Source of the DNA: Thermoleophilia bacterium
Lineage (GTDB): Bacteria > Actinomycetota > Thermoleophilia > RBG-16-64-13
Direction: 5' to 3'
Length of the DNA stretch: 7,902 bases
NCBI GenBank assembly: GCA_016929985.1
Contig: JAFGIH010000754.1
Coordinates: 1 to 7,902 of the forward strand
A program made the translations under genes and the position numbers. Shown piece by piece: positions 1-7,902 of this stretch; positions within the stretch are counted from its first letter, which is position 1; the number at the start of each line of letters is the position of its first letter. The notes below the pieces were generated by a model that saw only the letters and a program-made list of their open reading frames with translations, made no database searches and was not told the origin of the DNA.

Positions 1-594
<594 letters not shown>

Positions 595-1185
595 CTACGA
601 CCCCGTCGGCACCACCACCGCGGCCAACCGCAGACCCATATGGGCCGCCACGATGGCCACCGGGACCAACTCTGAACTTGCCGCCTGGTAGGCTTCCGCC
701 CCCACCATCTCCGCCTCGAAGGCGCTCAGGTGCCGATCGTCGCTCACACCCGCCACGACCGCCGACACCACTATGATACCCTTCGCCGCCAACCGGTCCA
801 CTACGGTCTCGGGAGCGTAGATGCCTGTCATGCTGGGAAAGCGCGGCCCGATGGCGTCGTCATTGGGCCCGGTGAGCGGCGAACGCCAGGTGAGGTTCAC
901 GTGGTCGCTCACTGCCACCAGCCCGGGCGCCACACCGAGGCACACGTAGCCCACCACTGCCTCCTCGCACGGGTGCGCCCTCAGTGCCGCCCGCGACAGA
1001 GCGACTTCGGCGACGCTGAGCTGACGTGACAGGTGACCCACGCCGCTCTGCCTGAGGGAGACCACCTCGCCCCCGGGGCCCGCCAGGGCCAAGGCTACGT
1101 CGGCGGCAAGGGCGCGGCCCAACTCCACGTCATCGAAAGATCCCGCGCCGCCCACGTCGGTACGAGGTCCTACAAGGACTCTCAT
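595..1185 (-). CDS. Short, degenerate purine-nucleoside-phosphorylase-like protein (196 aa)
   Basis: Family membership rests on the central block: VSDHVNLT (residues 92-99), SPLTGPNDD (102-110) and GPRFPSMTGIY (113-123), matching the DHINL...PL.GPND...GPRFPDM signature of trimeric PNP/MTA phosphorylases. The C-terminal run VPVAIVAAHMGLRLAAVVV (174-192) matches the family's VPEVIVARHxGLRVxG helix and strand. The protein is about 75 residues shorter than a usual PNP (about 270). I cannot find the N-terminal GSGLG phosphate loop or the RxHxYEG segment. The GPSFET purine-contact segment reads VAGVSDDRHLSAFEAE (144-159), GMST is replaced by QAASSE, and the final ITN Asn is replaced by VPTG. Normal phosphorolysis therefore looks unlikely; it could be a pseudoenzyme, a partner subunit or a purine sensor. 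ATG 1185 has no good Shine-Dalgarno site and appears to depend on coupling to upstream translation. Its position 18 nt before ahcY, whose product releases adenosine, fits a purine or methyl-cycle role, but that is inference. Confidence 0.8.
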   Translation of the reverse strand: MRVLVGPRTDVGGAGSFDDVELGRALAADVALALAGPGGEVVSLRQSGVGHLSRQLSVAEVALSRAALRAHPCEEAVVGYVCLGVAPGLVAVSDHVNLTWRSPLTGPNDDAIGPRFPSMTGIYAPETVVDRLAAKGIIVVSAVVAGVSDDRHLSAFEAEMVGAEAYQAASSELVPVAIVAAHMGLRLAAVVVPTGS

Positions 1186-1201
1186 TCTGAGAGGACTCTC
1201 A
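1179..1201 (-). promoter_or_regulatory. Two alternative small RNA hairpins over the PNP-like start codon
   Basis: On the minus strand TGAGAG (1201-1196), CTCTCA (1193-1188) and TGAGAG (1184-1179) occur in series. The middle segment can pair with the first, giving a 5-bp stem and 4-nt loop just after the LCP2 stop. It can instead pair with the third, giving a 6-bp stem and GAA loop that hides part of the PNP-like ATG. The two are mutually exclusive. The pairing is visible in the sequence; a regulatory effect is inference and the stems are short. Confidence 0.35.
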
Positions 1202-1202
1202 T
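1182..1202 (-). CDS. Possible six-residue mini-ORF between LCP2 and the PNP-like gene
   Basis: ATG 1202-1200 overlaps the TGA stop of the second LCP gene (1201-1199) as ATGA, and reads Met-Arg-Val-Leu-Ser-Glu-stop. Its own TGA (1184-1182) overlaps the ATG of the PNP-like gene (1185-1183), again as ATGA. The first four residues equal the PNP-like N-terminus because this stretch is a duplicated copy of that start. It may act only as a reinitiation relay or be an accident of the duplication; nothing here shows that it is translated. Confidence 0.35.
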   Translation of the reverse strand: MRVLSE

Positions 1203-3067
1203 TCGCCGGGGATGTAGACCATCGATTCGGCCACCTTGAGCAACTCTTGCTCGCTCAGGAGATGGAAGAGGGTGTTCGAGACCCAGTACAGCACGCCGTC
1301 CGACTTCCACCAGACGCGCTCCACTTTGCTGCCGCTGCCAACAACGGTGTAGACGACGCCGTTGCGCTGGACTTCACGGCCTTCGCACGCCGCGGGTGCA
1401 TCGAGCCAGGTGGTCTCCGTGATGCCCATGTACTGGTCGGCCCACTCCGTTCCGTACGCTTTGTATCGGTAAAGCATCTTGAAAGCCGGCTTGGTGCCGC
1501 CGCCCACTTCGATGTCATACGTAGCCCCTTCGGTCGGGACCCGTTCGACGAAGTAGTAGTTCTCGGGGATGTAGTAGGGAGCCCGCACCGCGTACGGCAC
1601 CATCTGGGCGATAGTCCTCCAGCCGCCGGCGGCCGAGACGGTCTCCGGACCGGGAGGCAGAGCATAGTCGGTAGGCAAGGAGAAGTCGTCTCCCAAGACG
1701 ACGGTCACGCGGTCGACAGCTTCGCTCTGCTCCGTCGACTCCAACTGCAGAGCCTCGGCGACCGACTCCGCGTCGGAGGATTCGCCCGAGGGGTACTCCA
1801 CGTAAGTCTCGGCCTCTGAACGGCCGGCGTTACCCACCGTGACCACGGTCGCCCCCAAAGCTTTCAGCCACGTCCCTGCCTCGGCCGCTTCGCCCTTGCG
1901 CCCGTTGGCGTTGAGCACGTCGACCTCGATGCCGGCCAGTTCGAAGTCGCCCACCGGGACGGTGGTGGTGGAGTTGTCGGTCGACGAGCCTCCAGTTGAC
2001 GGACCCGTCGAGGACCCCGCAGCCGTGTCGGTCGTGCCCGTGCCGGGCAGCGCGTAGTAGGAGCTGACCGCCTCGGCGATGTCGTCGTCGTCGGTGAGAA
2101 CGTAGGCGACCCCGTCCACCTCTTCCGCCGACCCGATCACCGTGATGCGCCGGATACGAGATCCGTCGAGCTTGACGCCCCAGTAAGCCAGCTTGAGAAA
2201 GTCGTTGGCTCCCAAGTCGGTGGTGAGGTTGTCGAACAGAGCCCCGATCATCTTTGGCAGCTTGACGGGCAGATCCCAGCCCATGGCCTGCTCGCGCATG
2301 GAGGTGAGAAACAGCTGCTGCCGCTCCATGCGCCCGAAGTCCAGGTTCAGGTCGTGCCGGTAGCGCACGAAGTCGAGGGCGTCGTCACCGTTCAGGAGCT
2401 GATATCCCGGAGCCAGCTTGATGAGCTCGAACTGCGGGTTGTCGTTGTAGTAGCGCTGGTCCACATCGACATATACGCCCCCCATGGCATCGGTGATGTC
2501 GCAGAAGGCCTGGAAGTTGACCTCCAGATAGTGATCGATGTCGATGCCGGTGAGCTGCTCGATGGTCTTGATAGTGAGAGCCGGGCCACCCGCGCTGAAG
2601 GCGTAGTTGAGCTTGTTATAGCCGTACCCGGGCACGTTCACACGGAGGTCGCGGGGCAGTGACAGAAGCGACATGTATTTGTTGTCCGGATCGATGTGGA
2701 CAAGGATGATGGTGTCCGAGCGCGCGGGGTCCTCTTCCTCGTCGGGACGCCGGTCGGACCCCAGGACCAGGATGTCCATGGCCGACGGCGAGTCGGGTAT
2801 CTCCGCCGTCGAGGGTGCTCCCGTCTGCCCGGAGGCGACCGTCGTCGGGATGATGCTGCTGGGCGGTGCCTCGGTGAGCACGGTCCGCACCTCGTCCGGA
2901 ACGCGGTCGTTGGCGTCGCCCACCTGGTCGCGGAACCAGAGGTACGCGCTGCCGGCAGCAGCCAACAGGAGGACGATGAGGCCGACCGATGTCCACAGGA
3001 CGATGCGCTTCCACCGCCCCCTCGACACCCCCTCCACCGTGTAGACGGTGTACGGCTTGCCGTTCAG
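1199..3067 (-). CDS. LCP-family (LytR-CpsA-Psr) cell-wall glycopolymer ligase with LytR_C and DUF4367-like domains (622 aa, CTG start)
   Basis: LCP proteins are membrane-anchored enzymes that transfer lipid-linked glycopolymers to peptidoglycan outside the cell. Layout, numbered from the CTG: a cytosolic KPYTVY-containing tail (1-21), a membrane segment (about 22-45), a spacer, then the LCP core (about 97-340) with MDILVLGSDRRP (97-108), ARSDT (115-119), SLPRDLRV (136-143), FVRYRHDLNLDFGRMERQQ (233-251). A Ser/Thr/Gly-rich linker (341-372) follows. Next is a LytR_C-like domain (about 378-463) beginning IEVDVLNANGRKGEAA. Last is a C-terminal domain (about 487-617) ending VWWKSDGVLYWVSN...LSEQELLKVAESM, resembling DUF4367. 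The best start is CTG 3067-3065: it overlaps the LCP1 stop as CTGA, has GGAG 7 nt upstream, and gives an N-terminus matching the neighbouring paralogue. The TTG at 3160 would add 31 residues, all read across LCP1 coding sequence, and is unlikely. The LCP core is certain; the start and last domain name are less so. Confidence 0.93.
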   Translation of the reverse strand: MNGKPYTVYTVEGVSRGRWKRIVLWTSVGLIVLLLAAAGSAYLWFRDQVGDANDRVPDEVRTVLTEAPPSSIIPTTVASGQTGAPSTAEIPDSPSAMDILVLGSDRRPDEEEDPARSDTIILVHIDPDNKYMSLLSLPRDLRVNVPGYGYNKLNYAFSAGGPALTIKTIEQLTGIDIDHYLEVNFQAFCDITDAMGGVYVDVDQRYYNDNPQFELIKLAPGYQLLNGDDALDFVRYRHDLNLDFGRMERQQLFLTSMREQAMGWDLPVKLPKMIGALFDNLTTDLGANDFLKLAYWGVKLDGSRIRRITVIGSAEEVDGVAYVLTDDDDIAEAVSSYYALPGTGTTDTAAGSSTGPSTGGSSTDNSTTTVPVGDFELAGIEVDVLNANGRKGEAAEAGTWLKALGATVVTVGNAGRSEAETYVEYPSGESSDAESVAEALQLESTEQSEAVDRVTVVLGDDFSLPTDYALPPGPETVSAAGGWRTIAQMVPYAVRAPYYIPENYYFVERVPTEGATYDIEVGGGTKPAFKMLYRYKAYGTEWADQYMGITETTWLDAPAACEGREVQRNGVVYTVVGSGSKVERVWWKSDGVLYWVSNTLFHLLSEQELLKVAESMVYIPGE

Positions 3068-4599
3068 GGCGTGACTCCGCTCGGGATCGCCATCATCGAT
3101 GCGGCCACCTTCATCAGCTCCTTGGAGCTCAGATAGTACGACAACGTGTTCGACACCCAATAGAGAACATCATTCTGTATCCACCAGACATGATCGATGC
3201 TCTGACTGGTTCCCACGATGGTGAACGTGACGCCGTTGAATTCGATCTCGCGGCCGGGACTTGCCGCGGGGGCATCCAGCCAGGTGGTCTGCATGATGCC
3301 CATGTATTGATCGGTGGCGTCGCCCTCTCTGGTCAGTCGGTAGACCATCTTGAACCCCTTCTCGACCTCGTCGCCGACCTTGATGTCGTAAGCGCCCGGT
3401 TCTACTGGGTTCTTGTCGTGGTAGGCATATCCTCTCGGCAGATACCCGGGAGCCATCAGCTGGAAGGGGACGGCGTCTGCATAGAGCTTCCACAATCGGC
3501 TGTTCTCTATTGCCTCCAGATCGGTGGTGAAGTCGGAGGTGTCGACCTCGGCCGTGGCCACTGGACTCTCAGTGGTGGCGGTGGTCTCCGTCGCGTCGGT
3601 CTGCGTGGTACCGGTCGAAGTCGGCGTCGCCGTCCCCGGAGGCGACAGAAGCTTCTCGACCGCCTCCGCGACCGCGCCTTCCGCGGGGATGACGTATGAC
3701 TCCTGGTCCTCCAGCGTCTGGATGTCGCCGCTCACGCTCACCTGGCGGATCTGACTGCCGTCGAGGCGGATGCCCCAGGCGGCCAGATTGATGATGTCCC
3801 AGGTGCCGAGAGTGGTGCGAAGGTTGCTGAAGACCGCGTCAACGACTCCCGGAAGGTCCATGACCAGGTTCCAACCCATCGCCTGTTCGCGTATGGCGGT
3901 GAGGAACCTCTGTTGGCGGTCCATCCGCCCGAAGTCGAAGTTGAGGTCGTGACGGAAGCGCACGTAGTCCAGCGCGTCCGCGCCATCGAGGAGTTGGTAT
4001 CCGGGCGAGAGCTTGATGAGTTCCCATTCGGCGTTGTCGTTGTAGTAGCGGTAGTCCACGTCGACGTACACCCCGCCCAGACGGTCGGTGATGTCGCGGA
4101 AGGCCTGGAAGTCCACTTCGACGTAGTGGTCGATCTCGATATGCGTGAGTTCCTCGATGGTCTTCGCGGTCAGCTCCCAGCCACCCAGTTGATAAGCCTT
4201 GTTCAGTTTGTGCGGGCCCTGCCCTGGGATGTCCACCCGCAGATCGCGCGGCAGAGAAAGGATAGAGAGATAGTCTTGACCTGAGTCGACGTGCACCAGC
4301 ATGACGGTGTCGGAGCGGGTCTCCTCCACGTCGTCCGCGCCCGGCCGTTTGTCACAACCAAGCAGGAGGATGTCCATGCTGTCGGGCGTGTCGAACGACT
4401 CGGCCATCGCCGCGCCGCCGATGGAGGTGACGGTGGTGATGGTCACTTCGGTCACCTTGCAGTTGAGCCAGATGAGCGAACCGCCCCCGGCGATGATGAC
4501 TGCCAAGACCAAGCCTACGGCGGACCACAGTAGCCCCCGGCGGAACCGGCGCTTCTTCAGTTTGTCGACCGCGTAGACAGTGTAGGGTTTGTCGTTCAG
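3064..4599 (-). CDS. LCP-family (LytR-CpsA-Psr) cell-wall glycopolymer ligase with C-terminal DUF4367-like domain (511 aa, CTG start)
   Basis: This is the tandem paralogue of the next gene, with the same expected role in attaching glycopolymers to peptidoglycan. From the CTG: a basic cytosolic tail (1-21, KPYTVY at 4-9, then KKRRFRR), one membrane segment (about 22-45), the LCP core (about 75-292) with MDILLLGCDKRP, TRSDT (94-98), SLPRDLRV (115-122) and YVRFRHDLNFDFGRMDRQQ (212-230), a Thr-rich linker (about 320-359), and a DUF4367-like domain (about 377-503) containing GYLPRGYAY and ending LSSKELMKVAASM. Unlike LCP2 it has no LytR_C domain. Start choice: between an in-frame TGA (4632-4630) and TTG 4512 there is no ATG, GTG or TTG, and that TTG lies inside the membrane helix, removing the basic anchor. 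CTG 4599-4597, 7 nt after GGAG, restores an N-terminus parallel to LCP2. It follows murA by 13 nt, which fits an envelope-assembly operon. Confidence 0.93.
   Translation of the reverse strand: MNDKPYTVYAVDKLKKRRFRRGLLWSAVGLVLAVIIAGGGSLIWLNCKVTEVTITTVTSIGGAAMAESFDTPDSMDILLLGCDKRPGADDVEETRSDTVMLVHVDSGQDYLSILSLPRDLRVDIPGQGPHKLNKAYQLGGWELTAKTIEELTHIEIDHYVEVDFQAFRDITDRLGGVYVDVDYRYYNDNAEWELIKLSPGYQLLDGADALDYVRFRHDLNFDFGRMDRQQRFLTAIREQAMGWNLVMDLPGVVDAVFSNLRTTLGTWDIINLAAWGIRLDGSQIRQVSVSGDIQTLEDQESYVIPAEGAVAEAVEKLLSPPGTATPTSTGTTQTDATETTATTESPVATAEVDTSDFTTDLEAIENSRLWKLYADAVPFQLMAPGYLPRGYAYHDKNPVEPGAYDIKVGDEVEKGFKMVYRLTREGDATDQYMGIMQTTWLDAPAASPGREIEFNGVTFTIVGTSQSIDHVWWIQNDVLYWVSNTLSYYLSSKELMKVAASMMAIPSGVTP
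3075..3078 (-). promoter_or_regulatory. Ribosome binding site for the CTG start of LCP2
   Basis: GGAG inside the 3' end of LCP1 lies 7 nt before CTG 3067-3065. The same motif and spacing precede the CTG of LCP1, which supports both unusual starts. Confidence 0.55.
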
Positions 4600-4606
4600 C
4601 AGCGCG

Positions 4607-4614
4607 CTCCCCTC
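4607..4614 (-). promoter_or_regulatory. Ribosome binding site for the CTG start of LCP1
   Basis: GAGGGGAG starts within the murA stop codon. Its final GGAG (4610-4607) sits 7 nt before CTG 4599-4597. It is a strong purine-rich site with no ATG, GTG or TTG downstream within normal range, which supports CTG initiation. Confidence 0.65.
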
Positions 4615-5908
4615 AAGCCGAGTCCGCGGTCACCCTTTCTACATCAGCACCCAAGGCCCGTAGCTTGGACTCGAATCGCTCATAACCACGGTCGATATGA
4701 TAGACCTCACGCAGTTCGGTGCAGCCCTCAGCGACCAGACCGGCAATGGTCAGAGCCGCCCCCGCCCGCAGATCGGGGCAGCGGACGATGGCTCCCGTGA
4801 GCGACCGCCCTCCCGTGAGAACAGCATGGTTGCCGTCCACGCGGATGTCGGCTCCCAGGCGGACCAACTCGTCCACGAACCCGAAACGGTTCTCGAACAC
4901 GTTCTCGGTGACCACCGAGAGCCCCTGGGCGATGGAGAGCAGCACCATCATCTGCGCCTGCAGATCGGTGGCGAAGCCCGGATAGGGCAGCGTGGACACA
5001 TCCACGGCCACGTACGACTCCGGATCGCCCCCCGCACGGATGCTGCGTGCGTTCTCGTGGATCTCTACGCCCACGGCGCGCAGCTTGGAGAGGAAGAGAT
5101 CGAGCACGTGGGGGCTTATGCCGGTCACCTCGACGTCTCCACCGGTGACCGCCCCCGCTATGAGAAAGGTCCCGGCCTCGATGCGATCGCCGATGACCGT
5201 GTGCTCGGTGGGGTGCATCTCGGCGACCCCGTTGATCCGTATGGTGGAGGTGCCGGCCCCGTCAATGTCGGCGCCCATACTGATGAGGAACTTGCACAGG
5301 TCGACGATCTCCGGCTCGCGGGCGGCATTCTCCAGGGTCGTGGCGCCTTCCGCCAGCACCGCCGCCATGAGCAGGTTCTCGGTGGCGCCCACACTGGGAT
5401 AATCCAAGAACATGCCTATGCCGTGGAGTCTCGTAGCCGTTACTTCGACGAAGCCGTGGTCGGTGCGCACCACCCCGCCCATATCCGCCAGGCCGCGTAG
5501 ATGGATATCGATCTTGCGCGGTCCCAGGTTGCAGCCGCCGGGCATGGCCACCCGCGCTTCGCCGAACCGGGCCACCAGGGGCCCCATGATCTGGATGGAG
5601 GCCCTCATGCGCTGGACCAGGTCGTACGGAGCCACGTGCGACTGCACCGAGGTGGTGTCGACCGTCATGGTGCCGTCGGAGAACTCCACGTCGGCGCCCA
5701 GGTACTCCAGCACCTCTTGCATGGTGTGCACGTCTTGGATGTCGGGCACGTTGTGGAGCACGCTCGTGCCAGGGGCCAAGAGCGAGGCCGCCATGAGCTT
5801 GAGGGCCGAATTCTTCGCCCCCGAGACTGTTACTTGCCCGCAGAGGCGGTTACCGCCTCTGACCAGGAGGCGCGGTTCCACAGCCTCCCCGGGTTTGCCT
5901 ACCGTCAC
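4613..5908 (-). CDS. murA: UDP-N-acetylglucosamine 1-carboxyvinyltransferase (MurA)
   Basis: MurA transfers enolpyruvate from phosphoenolpyruvate to UDP-GlcNAc, the committed cytosolic step of peptidoglycan synthesis. At 431 residues it is a normal length for the EPT/RTPC-fold enzyme. Visible signatures: GGNRLCGQVTVSGAKNSALK (18-37) with the substrate-binding Lys32-Asn33; RASIQIMGP (102-110); AMPGGCNLGPRKIDIHL (121-137) with the catalytic Cys126 of the PEP loop, whose presence rather than Asp predicts the fosfomycin-sensitive type; TLPYPGFATDLQAQ (306-319) with the general-acid/base Asp315; ENRFGFVDEL (339-348); and HIDRGYERFESKL (404-416) with Arg407. No key residue is missing. The GTG start overlaps the atpC stop as GTGA, and GGAGAGG in the end of atpC serves as the ribosome site, so the genes are translationally coupled. 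murA close behind atpC is seen in several Gram-positive groups. Confidence 0.98.
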   Translation of the reverse strand: MTVGKPGEAVEPRLLVRGGNRLCGQVTVSGAKNSALKLMAASLLAPGTSVLHNVPDIQDVHTMQEVLEYLGADVEFSDGTMTVDTTSVQSHVAPYDLVQRMRASIQIMGPLVARFGEARVAMPGGCNLGPRKIDIHLRGLADMGGVVRTDHGFVEVTATRLHGIGMFLDYPSVGATENLLMAAVLAEGATTLENAAREPEIVDLCKFLISMGADIDGAGTSTIRINGVAEMHPTEHTVIGDRIEAGTFLIAGAVTGGDVEVTGISPHVLDLFLSKLRAVGVEIHENARSIRAGGDPESYVAVDVSTLPYPGFATDLQAQMMVLLSIAQGLSVVTENVFENRFGFVDELVRLGADIRVDGNHAVLTGGRSLTGAIVRCPDLRAGAALTIAGLVAEGCTELREVYHIDRGYERFESKLRALGADVERVTADSA

Positions 5909-6351
5909 TTGTCGGGCCTCTCCGCTACCTTCAGTCGATTGCGTGCCCGGCGCAACGCCAGTTGTTCTCGGTACGTGTCGACGTCGTCATCCTCGGGCAC
6001 AGTACCGGCATGGTACATCTCCAGGCGCTTCGTTGCACGCTCGATCGACCTGTGCACCCGCTCGACATCGATATGCGAAGCCTCCTCCGCGGCATCGGCG
6101 AGGACGATGACCTTGTTGAACTGCACCTTGGCGAAACCCTCGGCGACGGCGAACGTGAGCCATTCCCCGCCCGGCTCCAGAGCCCGCAGGCGCCCGATAC
6201 TCAGCTGTGCCACCAGAGGAGCGTGGCGGGGCAGGATGCCCACCTCACCGGTGATGGCCGGAAGCACGACCATCTCCACGTCGCCCTCGTACACCAGGCC
6301 TGCCGGCGCTACCAGCTCCAAGCGAAGATAGGGGCTCTCCTCCTGACCCAC
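5905..6351 (-). CDS. atpC: F1Fo ATP synthase epsilon subunit
   Basis: Epsilon sits on the central stalk of F1, couples rotation to catalysis and can inhibit ATP hydrolysis. The 148-residue product has the expected N-terminal beta-sandwich (about 8-90) with LRLELVAPAGLVYEGD, the hallmark GEVGILPRHAPLV (35-47) and VAEGFAKV (69-76). A helical C-terminal part (about 90-148) rich in Arg and Glu follows, and is the region that can extend and inhibit in related proteins. The start is GTG 6351-6349, with GAGGT 5 nt upstream and 17 nt after atpD. The 3' end overlaps murA by 4 nt. Identification rests on the motif plus position directly after atpD. Confidence 0.96.
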   Translation of the reverse strand: MGQEESPYLRLELVAPAGLVYEGDVEMVVLPAITGEVGILPRHAPLVAQLSIGRLRALEPGGEWLTFAVAEGFAKVQFNKVIVLADAAEEASHIDVERVHRSIERATKRLEMYHAGTVPEDDDVDTYREQLALRRARNRLKVAERPDK

Positions 6352-6368
6352 GGTCTACCTCACTTGTC

Positions 6369-7901
<1,533 letters not shown>

Positions 7902-7902
7902 A

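Larger units (their letters stand above)
1175..1204. repeat. Direct repeat of 13 bp with 17-bp period at a gene junction
   Basis: AGGACTCTCATTC on the plus strand occurs at 1175-1187 and exactly again at 1192-1204, separated by TGAG. Each copy holds a minus-strand ATGA and the codons for Met-Arg-Val-Leu. A 17-bp duplication is not a multiple of three, so the two copies are read in different frames relative to the downstream gene. Confidence 0.9.

Noticed and set aside
1188..1201. Inverted repeat TGAGAG-TC-CTCTCA as a transcription terminator after LCP2
   Set aside because: The stem is only 5-6 bp and is not followed by a T-run; the next gene starts within it, so translational coupling is the more likely role.
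3158..3160. TTG as the start of LCP2
   Set aside because: It would overlap LCP1 by almost 100 nt and add residues that have no counterpart in the paralogue; CTG 3067 has a ribosome site and a matching N-terminus.
4462..4467. Possible lipoprotein cysteine after the LCP1 membrane segment (WLNC)
   Set aside because: The residues before the Cys do not fit a lipobox, and LCP proteins normally keep an uncleaved membrane anchor.
4510..4512. TTG as the start of LCP1
   Set aside because: It falls inside the membrane helix, removes the basic anchor and has no suitable ribosome site; CTG 4599 fits better.
4697..6331. Long plus-strand open frames opposite murA and atpC (4697-5500 and 5501-6331)
   Set aside because: They lie antisense to confidently identified genes, their translations look like no family, and long antisense frames are expected in GC-rich DNA.

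Overview
The window is GC-rich bacterial DNA with seven protein genes, all on the minus strand. Read in the direction of transcription (right to left) the order is atpD, atpC, murA, a first LCP (LytR-CpsA-Psr) gene, a second LCP gene, a short purine-nucleoside-phosphorylase-like gene, and the 5' part of an adenosylhomocysteinase gene that runs off the left edge. The end of an ATP synthase operon joined to murA and LCP cell-wall ligases suggests a Gram-positive-type envelope. High GC, GTG starts and the gene set point to Actinomycetota, perhaps a deep or uncultured lineage such as Thermoleophilia or Coriobacteriia. That placement is inference; no rRNA or other taxonomic marker is present.

The genes are packed as one likely transcription unit. 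atpD and atpC are 17 nt apart. atpC and murA overlap by GTGA. murA and LCP1 are 13 nt apart. LCP1 and LCP2 overlap by CTGA. LCP2 and the PNP-like gene are 13 nt apart across a small duplication, and the PNP-like gene and ahcY are 18 nt apart. I saw no convincing terminator or internal promoter in the gaps. Functionally the unit runs from ATP synthesis (F1 beta and epsilon subunits), through the committed step of peptidoglycan precursor synthesis (MurA) and attachment of glycopolymers to the wall (two LCP proteins), to removal of S-adenosylhomocysteine.

The unusual parts lie in the second half. Both LCP paralogues appear to start at CTG codons with identically spaced GGAG sites; neither has an ATG, GTG or TTG that would give a sensible N-terminus. 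Both carry an extra C-terminal extracellular domain resembling DUF4367, and only the second has a LytR_C domain inserted before it. At the LCP2/PNP-like junction a 17-bp tandem duplication creates a six-residue mini-ORF chained by stop/start overlaps, plus two mutually exclusive small hairpins, one of which covers the PNP-like start codon. The PNP-like protein keeps the family's central signature but lacks the N-terminal phosphate-binding part and several purine-contact residues, so it may be a pseudoenzyme beside a SAH hydrolase. AtpD carries an alanine-rich C-terminal tail built partly from a repeated unit.
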